DNA of 64,000 nucleotides from Bolinopsis microptera (lineage: Eukaryota; Ctenophora; Tentaculata; Lobata; Bolinopsidae), in NCBI RefSeq assembly GCF_026151205.1, contig NC_087082.1, forward strand, positions 16,585,401-16,649,400, written 5' to 3'. Of the stretch, positions 40,954-51,532 are shown piece by piece. The number at the start of each line of letters is the position of its first letter. The stretch's first letter is position 1. The notes under the pieces were generated by a model. That model searched no databases. It was not told the DNA's origin and worked only from the letters and a program-made list of their open reading frames with translations. The translations under genes were made by a program, and so were the position numbers.

Positions 40954-43900
40954 ATGGCACGCTTCTTTTTTATCACTCTTGCAATGATCTGTGTACTCGG
41001 GGCAAATGGTAAGTGCCAAGTGGCACGATTGTTTTTAATCAAGTAATTACTAATTACTGTATTTGATTAGTATTTATAAACTCAAGTGCGCTGCCAAGAC
41101 TCTTGTCCGACACGTACTAAAGTTCAGCAAGAGAACGTCGACTGCCGAACTTGAGTTTACATGTGCCCTGATATTTTAGCTGCACAGATGACCGAGATAT
41201 AAAGCATAGCAAGTTTATTCATTGCTTGTTTTCAGGTTTCTTTACCCAAAAATCTACATGGGAGCGAATGCAGGCAAGTCTTGAAGCGCAAACTAATAGA
41301 AGGAAAAGTGAAGAAATCAATCCGGTGTTGGACATGTTCGACAGGATTCCTTTGTACGATGCTAAACAAAGTTCTACTTACAAAGACGGAGTAGCATCCA
41401 GAGCAATAGACGGTAACCGAGATGGCCAATATCATTCCGGGTAAGATGTAGTACTCTGATTGAGCGATGTAAAGCAATTGTTTGCAAATTGATGAATTGA
41501 CAACATAAAATTTAAATGTGAATGCAAGCTTGTACGAGGATGCAAAGATTAAAAACATCAATTATTTTTATTGAATTCACAATATATGTAGTTGTAATCT
41601 TGAAAATAATTAACATTATACAGAATTTCAATTATTTAAAATTAGAAGTGGGTAGGATTAATTTAAAAGTTCGCCGACTGGGTGGTGTAGTGGTAACATG
41701 ATCTCCTCCCACACAGAGGGGGTCTGTTGCAATTATTGGTCAGTCACCAAGCTGAGAATCGACTCAGCTTCAATTGAAAATTCACGTACTCTCTGGTTCG
41801 TAGGACTAAACCCACCGCTTCTACACTGTCCTTGTTTGTGTTACCTTATCGGACCTTATTTTATATCTCAGTCTTTCCTGCACACACACGGATGACAACG
41901 AGGATAACGTCTCGTGGGAGGCTAAGATGAAGTCAGGTAGCGCTCAAGTGGCATATGTTGTGATATCCAACAGATTGGATGGCTACTATAATCGGATCAA
42001 TGGTGTTAAGGTTAGAAATAATATAATATGAAAATTATATTATATTATTATGTTGTTGTGTTGTTGTGTTGTTGTGTTGTTGTGTTGTCGTGTTATTATA
42101 TTGTCGTGTTATCATATTGTCGTGTTATCATGTTATCGTGTTATCATGTTATCATGTTATCATGTTATCATATTATCATATTATCATATTATCATATTAT
42201 CATATCATCATATCATCATATCATCATATCATCATATCATCATATCATCATATCGTCATATCGTCATATCATCATATCATCATATCATCATATCATCATA
42301 TCATCATATCATCATATCATCATATCATCATATCATCATATCATCATATCATCATATCATCATATCATCATATCATCATATCATCATATCATCATATCAT
42401 CATATTATCATATTATCATATTATCATATTATCATATTATCATATTATCATATTATCATATTATCATATTATCATATTATCATATTATCATATTATCATA
42501 TTATCATATTATCATATTATCATATTATCATATTATCATATTATCATATTATCATATTATCATATTATCATATTATCATATTATCATATTATCATATTAT
42601 CATATTATCATATTATCATATTATTATATTATTAAATACTTAGACAAAACAAATGATTGAAAGTTGATCAGGTGGTAAAAACTTTGACGGTTCAACTCTT
42701 CACGAGATATGCGCCTTCTTTGTGACCCCCAAAATGCCCCTTTGGATAAGGTTTCCTGTGTTTGCACGAATATCTCAAGTTCGGCTGCTTAAAATTGGCC
42801 CAAAATTTCACCGATTATCCGTCTCCTGACCATACAACTGCATGAAAAGTTTGAATTAAGTGTGATCTTTAAGTCTCGAGATATGCGCCTTCGTGACCCC
42901 CAAAATGCCCCTTTGGATAAGGTTTCCTGTGTTTGCACGAATAACGGTGCCCGCGGGGCAGCCACGCCCATATTTGGTCCAAATTAGGCCCAATTTAGCC
43001 AAATACCCTGAACATGCCCAAAATTCAGATTTTTGGTGCTCTACTTGTAGCTAGTGGTCCACTGAACTCGTATATGAATTTTCATCAAAATTCCAAAATT
43101 TGCAATGCGAAATTCAGAATTTGACTGCCAAATTTTTTTAAAGGCCTAACTCAAAATTCTGTCCCAAAACTTATGGTCGAAATGCGATTCTACGTTGATT
43201 CTGAAAATTTCATGTAAAAATATTGAAACCCTATTGAGTTCTAAATTGTTTTGAGCGAAATCAGTTTTGCAAATATCGCGAACTGAGATATGGGCAATTT
43301 TGTTCATTTTTTGCTATTATTTGAACACTGAATCCACAGTTAGGTAGATACTGAGCTGATAATCATAGATAATGTGTAGTATAGGCTTAACTTCCATATA
43401 AAGTTAGTTTCATTCAAAAATATTGATATTTGACCAATTTATGGGCCAAAATCGATCAAATTTGGTGCGTATGCCCAACTATGGTCATATGGTTTTTTGC
43501 TCATAACTCAGTCATTTTTTGTCCAATATTGATTAAAATTCATAAACGAGTTCAAGGGACCACAACCTACAAGTAGAGCACCTACAATCTGGATTTTGGG
43601 CATGTTCAGGGTATTTGGCTAAATTGGGCCTAATTTGGACCAAATATGGGCGTGGCTGCCCCGGGGGCACCGTTTGGCGGTTGGGGTCCGGGACCCCCTC
43701 AAAAGTTCGGTCACTGGTCATAGGTTGTCAGTCATCGTACGAAACATTGCTTCCTTATTTTACAGATTATCGAATCATAAAACAACACCGAGCACTTTCA
43801 AATCCCACGATTTCACTTATTTTATGCTAAATCTCCCATCTGTAGGTGTTCGTGGATGATCAGTTCTGTGGGGCAGTGGAGTATCTAATGGGGGTTGAAA

Positions 43901-44029
43901 ACTACGCGGTTAAATGTCCTCCCAACACTGTTGGAAGTGTGGTCAGGATAACCGGTCGCAATCAAGTCCCTCTGACCCTCTGTGAGGTGAGGGTTTTGGG
44001 AAATGATTCGGTCTGCAAGTGCAATTCAG
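40954..44029 (+). CDS. Secreted fucolectin (F-type lectin / tachylectin-4-like) domain protein, 3' end open
   Basis: Four exons in phase: 40954-41008, 41236-41441, 41872-42010 and 43846-44029. Exon 1 is a signal peptide (MARFFFITLAMICVLGANG). The F-type lectin domain begins in exon 2 with KQSSTYKDGVASRAIDGNRD, the family's calcium-binding AIDGN loop, and continues in exon 3 with SCTHTDDN...SWEAKM and exon 4 with YAVKCP and TLCEVRVLG. Such lectins bind fucosylated glycans in innate recognition. The canonical H..RR fucose triad cannot be fully confirmed: ISNRLDGYYNRING is at the expected place. Exon 4 ends at a GTAAG donor in phase 1 after CKCNSG, so another domain probably follows, but I did not find it. 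Introns are filled with a SINE, a microsatellite and MITEs. Confidence 0.88.
41676..41800 (+). mobile_element. tRNA-derived SINE head, degenerate
   Basis: GGGTGGTGTAGTGGTAACAT resembles a tRNA 5' half with box A. An anticodon-stem-like CTCCCACACAGAGGG follows, then a poor box B. It lies in intron 2 of the fucolectin gene. Not a functional tRNA; the 3' limit is uncertain. Confidence 0.45.
42040..42640. repeat. 8-bp microsatellite, ATCATCAT/ATTATCAT blocks
   Basis: About 600 bp in the third fucolectin intron. It moves from TGTTGTGT through GTTATCAT to CATATCAT and then CATATTAT units, each 8 bp. Because 8 is not a multiple of three, all plus frames stay open; these frames are not genes. Confidence 0.95.
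42943..43674. mobile_element. 732-bp MITE with about 130-bp TIRs (AACGGTGCCC)
   Basis: Left arm 42943-43075 and right arm 43545-43674 are inverted copies: AACGGTGCCCGCGGGGCAGC on the left against the inverse of a GCTGCCCCGGGGGCACCGTT end on the right. They stay alike to CTACTTGTAG...TGAACTCG. No transposase and no clear target duplication. Flanking 42700-42785 and 42868-42943 are direct duplicates of each other. Confidence 0.8.
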
Positions 44030-44070
44030 GTAAGATTACAGCTTGAGCCCCTTTTGCCATTAACGAGTTA

Positions 44071-44588
44071 CCTTAAGAACGACAAATTTAGTCTGCCATA
44101 AATTTAGTCAAACTTTTGACTAAAATTGTTGTTAACCAAATTTCATGACAATGAGACTAAATTTTTCGGGGACTAATTTTAAAGCAGACCAAATTTCAGC
44201 AGACCAAATATGATCATGACATATTATTAAGCTAACATTGTTTATAATTAATATATGACATCACCATTCCTTCTGCACAAAACCGAACCAAATTCAGCTA
44301 TTGCATTTAAAGGGTTAGAGCTCCTCTTGGACATTACATTTTTAATCGGTCCATCCCAATTCATGGTCTGTTGAAACGGCTGAGGGATCATATCGACATA
44401 AATTACGTCGTTTCAACAAAAATGGTAAAAGCGAAAAAGGGTGAAAAAGAAACTGAACAGTGTACTGAAGAACTTAGTGGCACAGAGTCACAAACTCTGG
44501 ATCTGATGTTATTGAAATTCCTAAGTAATACATTGCAACTTAATCTGTAATGCTCAGACGGGGTAGACTAAATTTGTCGTTCTTAAGG
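44071..44588. mobile_element. 518-bp MITE, TIR CCTTAAGAACGACAAATTTA, TA duplication
   Basis: Terminal inverted repeats of about 24 bp, flanked by TA at 44069-44070 and 44589-44590, point to the Tc1/mariner superfamily. The interior is non-coding. It lies just downstream of fucolectin exon 4. Confidence 0.85.
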
Positions 44589-44590
44589 TA

Positions 44591-45179
44591 AATGGAATGG
44601 AAAATGGTCTCGAAAAGTCGAAAAATGTAACTAAAATTGTTGTAGACTAAAAATTTGCGAAATTTGTGACTCAAATTATGATAACCAAATTTATTGTGAA
44701 CCAAATTTATTGGCCCTTAGGTAGTATCTTTAGTAAAAATTTATCCAAACTTATTTAGGTTAGAAGGTTCACGTCCCACTTAATACGTATATATCAATAT
44801 TGCAAAATGAAACCGTGGCTTTTTTGCGGAGATTAGCTTAGGTAAAATAAATTAATTCATACAAAAATAAGTAAATTATATTACCATTTCCATTAAATGT
44901 AACTATCTTTAAAAATTATATCTTTAAAACGATACTGTAACAATAAAACAATTCAGATGAATAATAAGTATAAGCGAGGACGATCGGAGTATGGAGCATT
45001 GGAGGACAAGGGAACAATTAGATTAGAAGATAAATATACAGACTTTCAACTGAATGCCATTTTGGATATTTTTGAAAATTTGTTCATCATTTTATTCCTT
45101 AAAAATTCAGTGTTTGAATTCGATAAGCTATTATAGTTATTCTGTGACCAACATGAATTATAATGACTAATAAAGAATA
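44591..45179. other. AT-rich stretch
   Basis: Further AAATTTGTGACTCAAATTAT-like fragments of the neighbouring MITE family near 44640-44715; otherwise nothing recognised. Confidence 0.4.
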
Positions 45180-45520
45180 ACGAGCATGCTAAATCACTTT
45201 ACAGTCGATCTTCGAGATTGTTCTAAAATGGCCCACGACAGTGGAACAATCTCTAAAATGCTCCCCTGACGAGATATTGGCGAAAAACTGTCTCAATCAC
45301 GTGATATGACCGTATAACTATAAGGAAGTTAGTCTAATTTCTCGTTAGGGTTAGGGTTTTAGCATATGCTTTTGTTAAGAATCGGGTTAGGGTTAGGGTT
45401 GGGATCAGACTGGAGGGTTAGGGTTTCGAATAGTCGTTCAGGGCCAGCTTGAGCTAGAGAACGGGTTGAAAAAGTCACGTGACAGTCGAGTGTAGAGTGA
45501 TTAATCATCATCCAAAGAAT
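45180..45520 (-). mobile_element. Intact copy of the MITE that Merlin hit, with TTAGGG repeats
   Basis: Ends GAGCATGCTAAATCACTTTA and the inverse-like ...GAGTGATTAATCATCATCC share a degenerate (T)AATCACTYTACA core, so they may be diverged TIRs. It contains telomere-like GGTTAGGGTTAGGGTT at about 45390 and CACGTG twice. It is the empty-site paralogue of 24050-24246 plus 28215-28315. Confidence 0.75.
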
Positions 45521-45784
45521 AAACTATAAAATGAAATATACATTTATTTGTTCATTGCCAGAGTATTGTACAACAGTACAACAGTCTCTTCCGACAACAT
45601 GAAGTAAAATATAAAACAACGATAACGTCACACTTTGAACAATTCACTGATTTCAACATACAGCATTTACCATTAACAACAGTTGTTCACCAATATGCCA
45701 ATGCAAATGATATGGAATAAAAGATTAAGAGCCCTCGAAAATCAAACAACTGAAAACACACTTCCTATTTCCCAGGGTGGAAGT

Positions 45785-46650
45785 GGGTCACAACACCAAA
45801 TCACACCTGATATTAATAATAATAACACCAAATCACACCTGATATTAATAATAACAACACCAAATCACACCTGATAATAATAATAATAACACCAAATCAC
45901 ACCTGATATTAATAATAATAACACCAAATCACACCTGATATAAATAATAATAACACCAAATCACACCTGATATTAATAATAATAACACCAAATCACACCT
46001 GATATTAATATTTATAACACCAAATCACACCTGATATTAATTATAACAACACCAAATCACACCTGATATTAATAATAACAACACCAAATCACACCTGATA
46101 TTAATAATAATAACAACAAATCACATCTGATATTAATAATAACAACACCAAATCACACCTGATATTAATAATAATAACACCAAATCACACCTGATATTGA
46201 TAATATTAATAATCACACCTGATATTAATAATAATAACACCAAATCACAACTGATATTAATAATAAAAACACCAAATCACACTTGATATTAATAAAAATA
46301 ACACCAAATCACAACTGATATTAATAATAATAACACCAAATCACACCTGATATTAATAATTATAAACAACACCAAATCACACCTGATATTAATAATAAAC
46401 AACACCAAATCACACCTGATATTAATAATAACAACACCAAATCACACCTGATATTAATGATTAACAACACCAAATCACAACTGATATTAATAATAATAAC
46501 ACCAAATCACACCTGATATTAATAATAATAACACCAAATCACACCTGATATCAATAATAATAGTACCAAATCACACCTGATATTAATAATAATAACACTA
46601 AATCACACCTGATAATAATAATAATAACACCAAATCACACCTTGTATCAC
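45785..46650 (+). repeat. Minisatellite of about 30-32 bp (ACACCAAATCACACCTGATA)
   Basis: About 28 copies of CACCAAATCACACCTGATAT followed by a variable TAATAATAATAA spacer of 10-13 nt. The variable spacer makes the period irregular. Non-coding. Confidence 0.95.
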
Positions 46651-46745
46651 GATGCACTACTGGGCCACGCCGCGCATCAAATAATTCTTCTCGCAACCAC
46701 AGTAGTGTTTTCAGTTGATCGGCGAAATGCACCACTGGGCCGATC

Positions 46746-46920
46746 ATGGCCGTGCTAAATCACTTTACAGTCGATCTTCGAGATTGTTTTAAAAGGGCCC
46801 CCGACAGTTGAAACCAACTTGGATCGATGTATTTTCGTACGCTGATTCCGAATAACCCCCCATGACATAGGGGATGATGATTAATCACTCTACACTTGAC
46901 TGTCACGTGACTTTTTCAAG
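46746..46920 (+). mobile_element. Deletion derivative of the 45180-45520 MITE
   Basis: Carries both ends (GTGCTAAATCACTTTACAGT and GATGATGATTAATCACTCTA) with a shorter, different middle. The second end is in the orientation seen at 24050. Confidence 0.7.
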
Positions 46921-47379
46921 GTTGATTTAAGTTGCTAAATCTAACAAATCTTGTTTACTGTCATGTCATACCAGTTTTATAATACATATAACATTAGAAT
47001 AAAAAATTCGCCACGAACTGTGACCTGGCAATCAAACTTATTACCTGAGAAAGGTAGCCTCAATGTTATCACATCAAGCAGGTGCTAAGCAAGTTGTTTT
47101 GAAGTCATCGAAGAGCTCAAGTTATTCTCATATGAAGGTCTAACCCTTCAACAATTTCTTGTCCAGCATTTCCAGTGAGATGCCAGGGGTAAAGTACAAG
47201 ATCATAATATGAACGACGCGTCTAAGCACACTGTGTCAAAAGTCCCAATCTTGAACACTAAGCTCTTTTCTAGATCAGCAGAAGAAATATTAACGGGTGA
47301 TGAATCAAAAATGAGACTACGTGTTTTAAAATCCTCACGTGCCATCTGATTAAAGTTTTTAAATTCCATTCCAAACAGC

Positions 47380-47605
47380 GGTCACTCCAAACGATATGCA
47401 AACTATTTCCACCGCGATTTTATCAATTCTGTCCATCCATAACCAGGAGCAGACTCGTTTACGAGTTGTACAGTTTGCCGATACTAACAAAACCCGTCGT
47501 ACAGACTGGAAAAGCTTTACTGCAAAACACTTTATAGCAGAGGGCATGGCTAAAGCTACCATCCATCGCATTCTGATGGGATATGAGCAGCAGGGGTCGG
47601 TAGCC
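47380..47605 (+). pseudogene. Mariner-like DNA-binding (HTH) ORF interrupted by a foldback element
   Basis: The frame 47396-47605 reads a helix-turn-helix typical of Tc1/mariner N-termini (AKATIHRILMGYEQQGSVA). It continues after the 3-kb element at 50617 with RATGSGSPVVKIGW before running into satellite sequence. No catalytic domain survives. Confidence 0.6.
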
Positions 47606-48157
47606 TAGGGCCTGTCGTGATATCATGGATCGCTTAGGTTCCACCAGGATCTGGTAGTCCTCATAATTCTGCGGCCTCTATGTATCGTCATCTCGTACAA
47701 CTCTTTAAGAATCTTAGGGATTTGGCATGTGAAAATTTGCAGCCTTCCAGACATTGATTGAGTTAACGAGGTGTCGTACGTTACCTCAAGATCGGGTGAC
47801 AGGGGGCTGACCAGGCCAGAACCCAATTGATTGGGTCTGAGGTCACGTGATTATGAGCCTGAGGTCACGTGACTATGACGTCACCAGACCTTCCTCTCCG
47901 TTTCCCGCTCATTGGACCAGGTGAGCTTGCATGCATATAAATATCTCCGGGATTTCGACGCGGGATCATATTATCACTCAGCCCGGCCCGCTGTTAGATA
48001 AACATCTCAAAGTGATATCATCCCGCCCCGGAAATTTGTATAAACCCGGCCCGCTTTTTAGTCGTAACTGATGTTTATCATTCAATTCTCCGACTGACAA
48101 TAATCAATGATACTGCTGATTAGAACTCGATAATAGTAGAACAGTTAGACGCGCGAT

Positions 48158-48241
48158 CACGTGGGCGCGTCACGTGCGTACTACGTGCCACCAATAGCAT
48201 ACGCCGAGTCTATACCACGTGACACGAAAGCGCACCACGTG
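48158..48241. promoter_or_regulatory. Cluster of four CACGTG E-boxes with a CCAAT motif
   Basis: CACGTG at 48158, 48171, 48216 and 48236, and CCAAT near 48191, within 84 bp and about 210-290 bp before a small ORF. This is the classic bHLH-leucine-zipper (USF/MYC/CLOCK type) palindrome; density this high is unlikely by chance in AT-rich DNA. Confidence 0.55.
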
Positions 48242-48448
48242 ATATGAAACATCGTAACCGTCCACTTCTTTTACACGCAAATTCCTGGGAACGTTGCCAA
48301 AGCAGCTAATTCTTGGAATTTCTCCAACGCGTGGCGTGAGAAGTTGGCGACTAGCCAGCTACCCTTGTCCGTGCCCTAAAAATAGTATTGTTTTGCTTGC
48401 TCTCCTTCCAGCTCTTGTTCCTGCTAACGTTCAAGCTATTGCTCCACT

Positions 48449-48586
48449 ATGACAGATCGGTTTGACATTCAGATTGATGAACTGCTTTCCAATCGTGTTC
48501 CGGACAGTACAGTTAGAGTCAACAACCACTCTCTTCTAAAGTATAAATCCCTTGTCGAAATCGCCGGAGATAATTATAATCCATAA
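48449..48586 (+). CDS. 45-codon ORF in the foldback cassette
   Basis: ATG at 48449 to TAA at 48586, starting MTDRFDIQIDELLSN. Acidic then basic, with no family recognised. It follows the E-box/CCAAT region, so it could be the 5' remnant of the autonomous element's gene after an internal deletion. Expression unknown. Confidence 0.3.
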   Translation: MTDRFDIQIDELLSNRVPDSTVRVNNHSLLKYKSLVEIAGDNYNP

Positions 48587-48612
48587 ACACTTCACGCTCA
48601 GGGCTAAATAAA

Positions 48613-48750
48613 TGTAATCCCTCAGCTGGCGCTTCGGGATTACATATTAACACAAAACTCGTGCGCTGCGCGCACTCGTATGTGTTTATCAGATCATCCC
48701 GCTAGCGCGGGATGATCTGTTATATAAACCCTTTGCGTGGCGGGTTTATG
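48613..48750. other. Run of four consecutive DNA hairpins
   Basis: Stems: TGTAATCCC with GGGATTACA; AACACA...GTGCGC with GCGCAC...TGTGTT; AGATCATCCCGC with GCGGGATGATCT around TAGC (12-bp perfect stem); ATAAACCC with GGGTTTAT. Four unrelated hairpins back to back over 140 bp are structured DNA rather than simple repeat. Confidence 0.75.
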
Positions 48751-48986
48751 TTATTGTGAATGTGGGTGTAAGTATAGCTGTACAGTGTACTGTGTTTATA
48801 CCTAATTAAACCCCTATAGAAACCGAAAATTTATTTTCTGGCAGAAAGCTAGAAATTTACCAAAATATCGTCATTGTTTTAAATTTATTTTGATGACCAT
48901 TCCTGACCTAAAATCGCACGAGAAATCGATTAAACTTGGTTTCAGAACTCAACAATGCTTCCTTATGCCTAAAAATCCATGTTTTA

Positions 48987-50061
48987 GCGTAATCTTAATT
49001 AAAACTGCTGCCATTGGTCGATATATTCTATCAGTAGAATAAGCTGTTGCAATTGGCCACACATTGCTAACTAATGCACCCGACTAACGCGTGTCTTACT
49101 CCGCAAAACCATACAAAAGCTATACACTAATCCTACCTAATCTTACACTCAGCTCTTATGGCTATTCTACACTTAAACTAGAACATTCTAAAATATCGAT
49201 TATTACGCTAAAACCCTGCTGTGTACAGCTTATTGGCCACTGTGTATGTGCTCGTAGTCATATATGTGTGAAAATATGCCGATAATACTTCCAGATTATT
49301 TCTCAAATAAATTAATAAGTAACCTAATAAAATAAATCATTATATAATTAATATAAAAAGTAGTTGTCTTTTCCATTTATACTGTACCAATCGCCGACTC
49401 ACTTTTAACATTTAGCCACACCAGCAGCGCAACTTGAATTTTATTAGAAATCGTTAACAAAATATTTTACGAAAGTAAATCTGCTGGATTTGCAAAGTGC
49501 TAGTAATAACCAAAAATTGTCACCTTTTTAGCTCATAATATTCCCAGGTAGTACGTTTACGAAAATTGAAATAAATACCAGACACTTAAAAAAAGCTGCC
49601 CAACTGAAATTGCAAAAATTGCAATACAACTGCCACATAACACAAGGTTTTTATACATAAAACTGATAAGACAATTGCAACGGCATCATTCTAAGTGTTT
49701 CCACCATGTCAGTCGCCCAACTCACGTCTCACTTTGAACATTGGTCATTTTCATGGTGCTGTGCCTTGAATATATTCCTGTCCCGATTTTCTCGTGTTAT
49801 ATTAGTTAACATTTTCAATTCCCGAATTTTCCGTCAACAGGGGTCGAACATAAACCATTGATTTAAAGCAACCGCCGCTCCTGTCTCTTGACATTGCTGA
49901 TGATGATCAGGAACACATGACGTATCATCACAACGATTATTGGTTAATGGTTATTCGAAATCGACCCGTTAAGAATACAATGTAGATGTGATGAAATTGT
50001 TTCTGCGTATTTGTTACCTGTTACTAATTAATTAATATGATCGAGATGTTGATTGTATCGA
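48987..50061. other. Unique centre of the foldback element
   Basis: AT-rich spacer between the arms. No coding sequence recognised and no transposase remnant seen. Confidence 0.5.
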
Positions 50062-50659
50062 TAAAACATGGATTTTTAGGCATAAGGAAGCATTGTTGAG
50101 TTCTGAAACCAAGTTTAATCGATTTCTCGTGCGATTTTAGGTCAGGAATGGTCATCAAAATAAATTTAAAACAATGACGATATTTTGGTAAATTTCTAGC
50201 TTTCTGCCAGAAAATAAATTTTCGGTTTCTATAGGGGTTTAATTAGGTATAAACTACAGTACAGCTAACTTACACCCACATTCACATGCATGCAAGCTCA
50301 CCTGGTCCAATGAGCGGGAAACGGAGAGGAAGGTCTGGTGACGTCATAGTCACGTGACCTCAGGCTCATAATCACGTGACCTCAGACCCAATCAATTGGG
50401 TTCTGGCCTGGTCAGCCCCCTGTCACCCGATCTTGAGGTGACGTACGACACCTCGTTAACTCAATCAATGTCTGGAAGGCTGCAAATTTTCACATGCCAA
50501 ATCCCTAAGATTCTTAAAGAGTTGTACGAGATGACGATACATAGAGGCCGCAGAATTATGAGGACTACCAGATCCTGGTGGAACCTAAGCGATCCATGAT
50601 ATCACGACAGGCCCTATCGGTAGCCAGAGCTACAGGGTCAGGAAGTCCAGTAGTCAAAA

Positions 50660-50745
50660 TAGGGTGGGCGACAATTGACACCCCGACAAAGCGACAATTG
50701 GCCCCCCGACAATTGGCCCCCCGACAATTGACCCCCCGACAATTG
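50660..50745 (+). repeat. 15-bp repeat CCCCCCGACAATTGG
   Basis: Four or five copies of CCCCCCGACAATTG(G/A) leading into the hexamer array; one more copy interrupts the array near 50906. Confidence 0.9.
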
Positions 50746-51172
50746 ACCCTGACCCTGACCCTGACCCTGACCCTGACCCTGACCCTGACCCTGACCCTGA
50801 CCCTGACCCTGACCCTGACCCTGACCCTGACCCTGACCCTGACCCTGACCCTGACCCTGACCCTGACCCTGACCCTGACCCTGACCCTGACCCTGACCCT
50901 GACCCCCGACAATTGACCCTGACCCTGACCTTGACCCTGACCCTGATCCTGACCCTGACCCTGACCCTGACCCTGACCCTGACCCTGACCCTGACCCTGA
51001 CCCTGACCCTGACCCTGACCCTGACCCTGACCCTGACCCTGACCCTGACCCTGACCCTGACCCTGACCCTGACCCTGACCCTGACCCTGACCCTGACCCT
51101 GACCCTGACCCTGACCCTGACCCTGACCCTGACCCTGACCCTGACCCTGACCCTGACCCTGACCCTGACCCA
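50737..51172 (+). repeat. (CCCTGA)n hexamer array, TCAGGG on the other strand
   Basis: About 70 nearly perfect hexamers. It resembles a telomere-repeat variant (TCAGGG against TTAGGG). Long open frames on both strands (GQ, VR, TL dipeptides) are artefacts. Confidence 0.97.
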
Positions 51173-51177
51173 CATTA

Positions 51178-51532
51178 CCGGCCAGGTAGCGCAGATGGTT
51201 AGAACGCCAGCCTTACAATCGTAAGGTTGCGAGTTCAAATATAACTGTCTGCCTGGTCGTGGGGTGAGCGTCGTTGACGTTCAGCTAAGGATCATGAGTG
51301 GTCTATGCAGCCCCCCTGTCTACTCAGCCGAATATTCGAGAAATCGTGTGTCAGGGTTAAATGAGGAGCTGCACATTGCAGCAAAGTCTCGGGCGAATAA
51401 AATATGGTACACGCTACCTTAACCGTCACTGGCCAAATAAATCCTTCGGCTTCCTGTAATTGGCTGGTTGCACTTGTGTAACAATGTGGCTGTTGGAATA
51501 CAAGTAAAATAAGTGTCTTGATTAAAAAAAAG
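51178..51532 (+). mobile_element. tRNA-derived SINE, about 350 bp
   Basis: The head GCCAGGTAGCGCAGATGGTT (box A) and GGTTGCGAGTTCAAAT (box B) resembles a tRNA, but the anticodon loop is a nucleotide short and the acceptor stem is imperfect. An unrelated body follows and the copy ends in AAAAAAAA. Transcribed by RNA polymerase III if active. Confidence 0.7.

Larger units (their letters stand above)
47937..48755. mobile_element. Extra 819-bp cassette in the left foldback arm
   Basis: Absent from the otherwise matching right arm, where GCATGCAT is followed directly by GTGAATGTGGG. It carries paired motifs (ATCATCCCGC, ATAAACCCG, GATAAACA) near both ends in inverted order, an E-box cluster, a CCAAT motif, a 45-codon ORF and four hairpins. 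It is either a nested insertion or original sequence lost from the right arm. Confidence 0.75.
47606..50616. mobile_element. 3-kb foldback DNA transposon, 9-bp target duplication, non-autonomous
   Basis: Starts TAGGGCCTGTCGTGATATCA and ends with its exact inverse. TCGGTAGCC at 47597-47605 and 50617-50625 is a 9-bp duplication, and it keeps the disrupted ORF's codons. The right arm (50062-50616) pairs with the left arm in two pieces, 47606-47936 and 48756-48986. An 819-bp extra segment lies between those pieces. Long TIRs plus a 9-bp duplication are typical of Mutator-like elements, but no transposase is present, so the family is inference. The TIR contains GTCACGTGA twice and a TGACGTCA. Confidence 0.9.

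Noticed and set aside
41676..41760. tRNA-Gly gene
   Set aside because: Box A is good but box B is degraded and the stems fail; SINE-like relic.
42028..42660. Three overlapping plus-strand ORFs rich in SYHHIII
   Set aside because: An 8-bp microsatellite translated in all frames inside a fucolectin intron.
45345..45440. Chromosome-fusion or telomere boundary
   Set aside because: TTAGGG copies are few and lie inside a dispersed MITE also present at 24050.
50565..51238. ORFs of GQ, VR or TL dipeptides on both strands
   Set aside because: Artefacts of the CCCTGA hexamer array.
51178..51260. Functional tRNA gene
   Set aside because: Boxes A and B are present, but the anticodon arm is too short and the acceptor stem does not pair; the A-rich tail shows it is a SINE.
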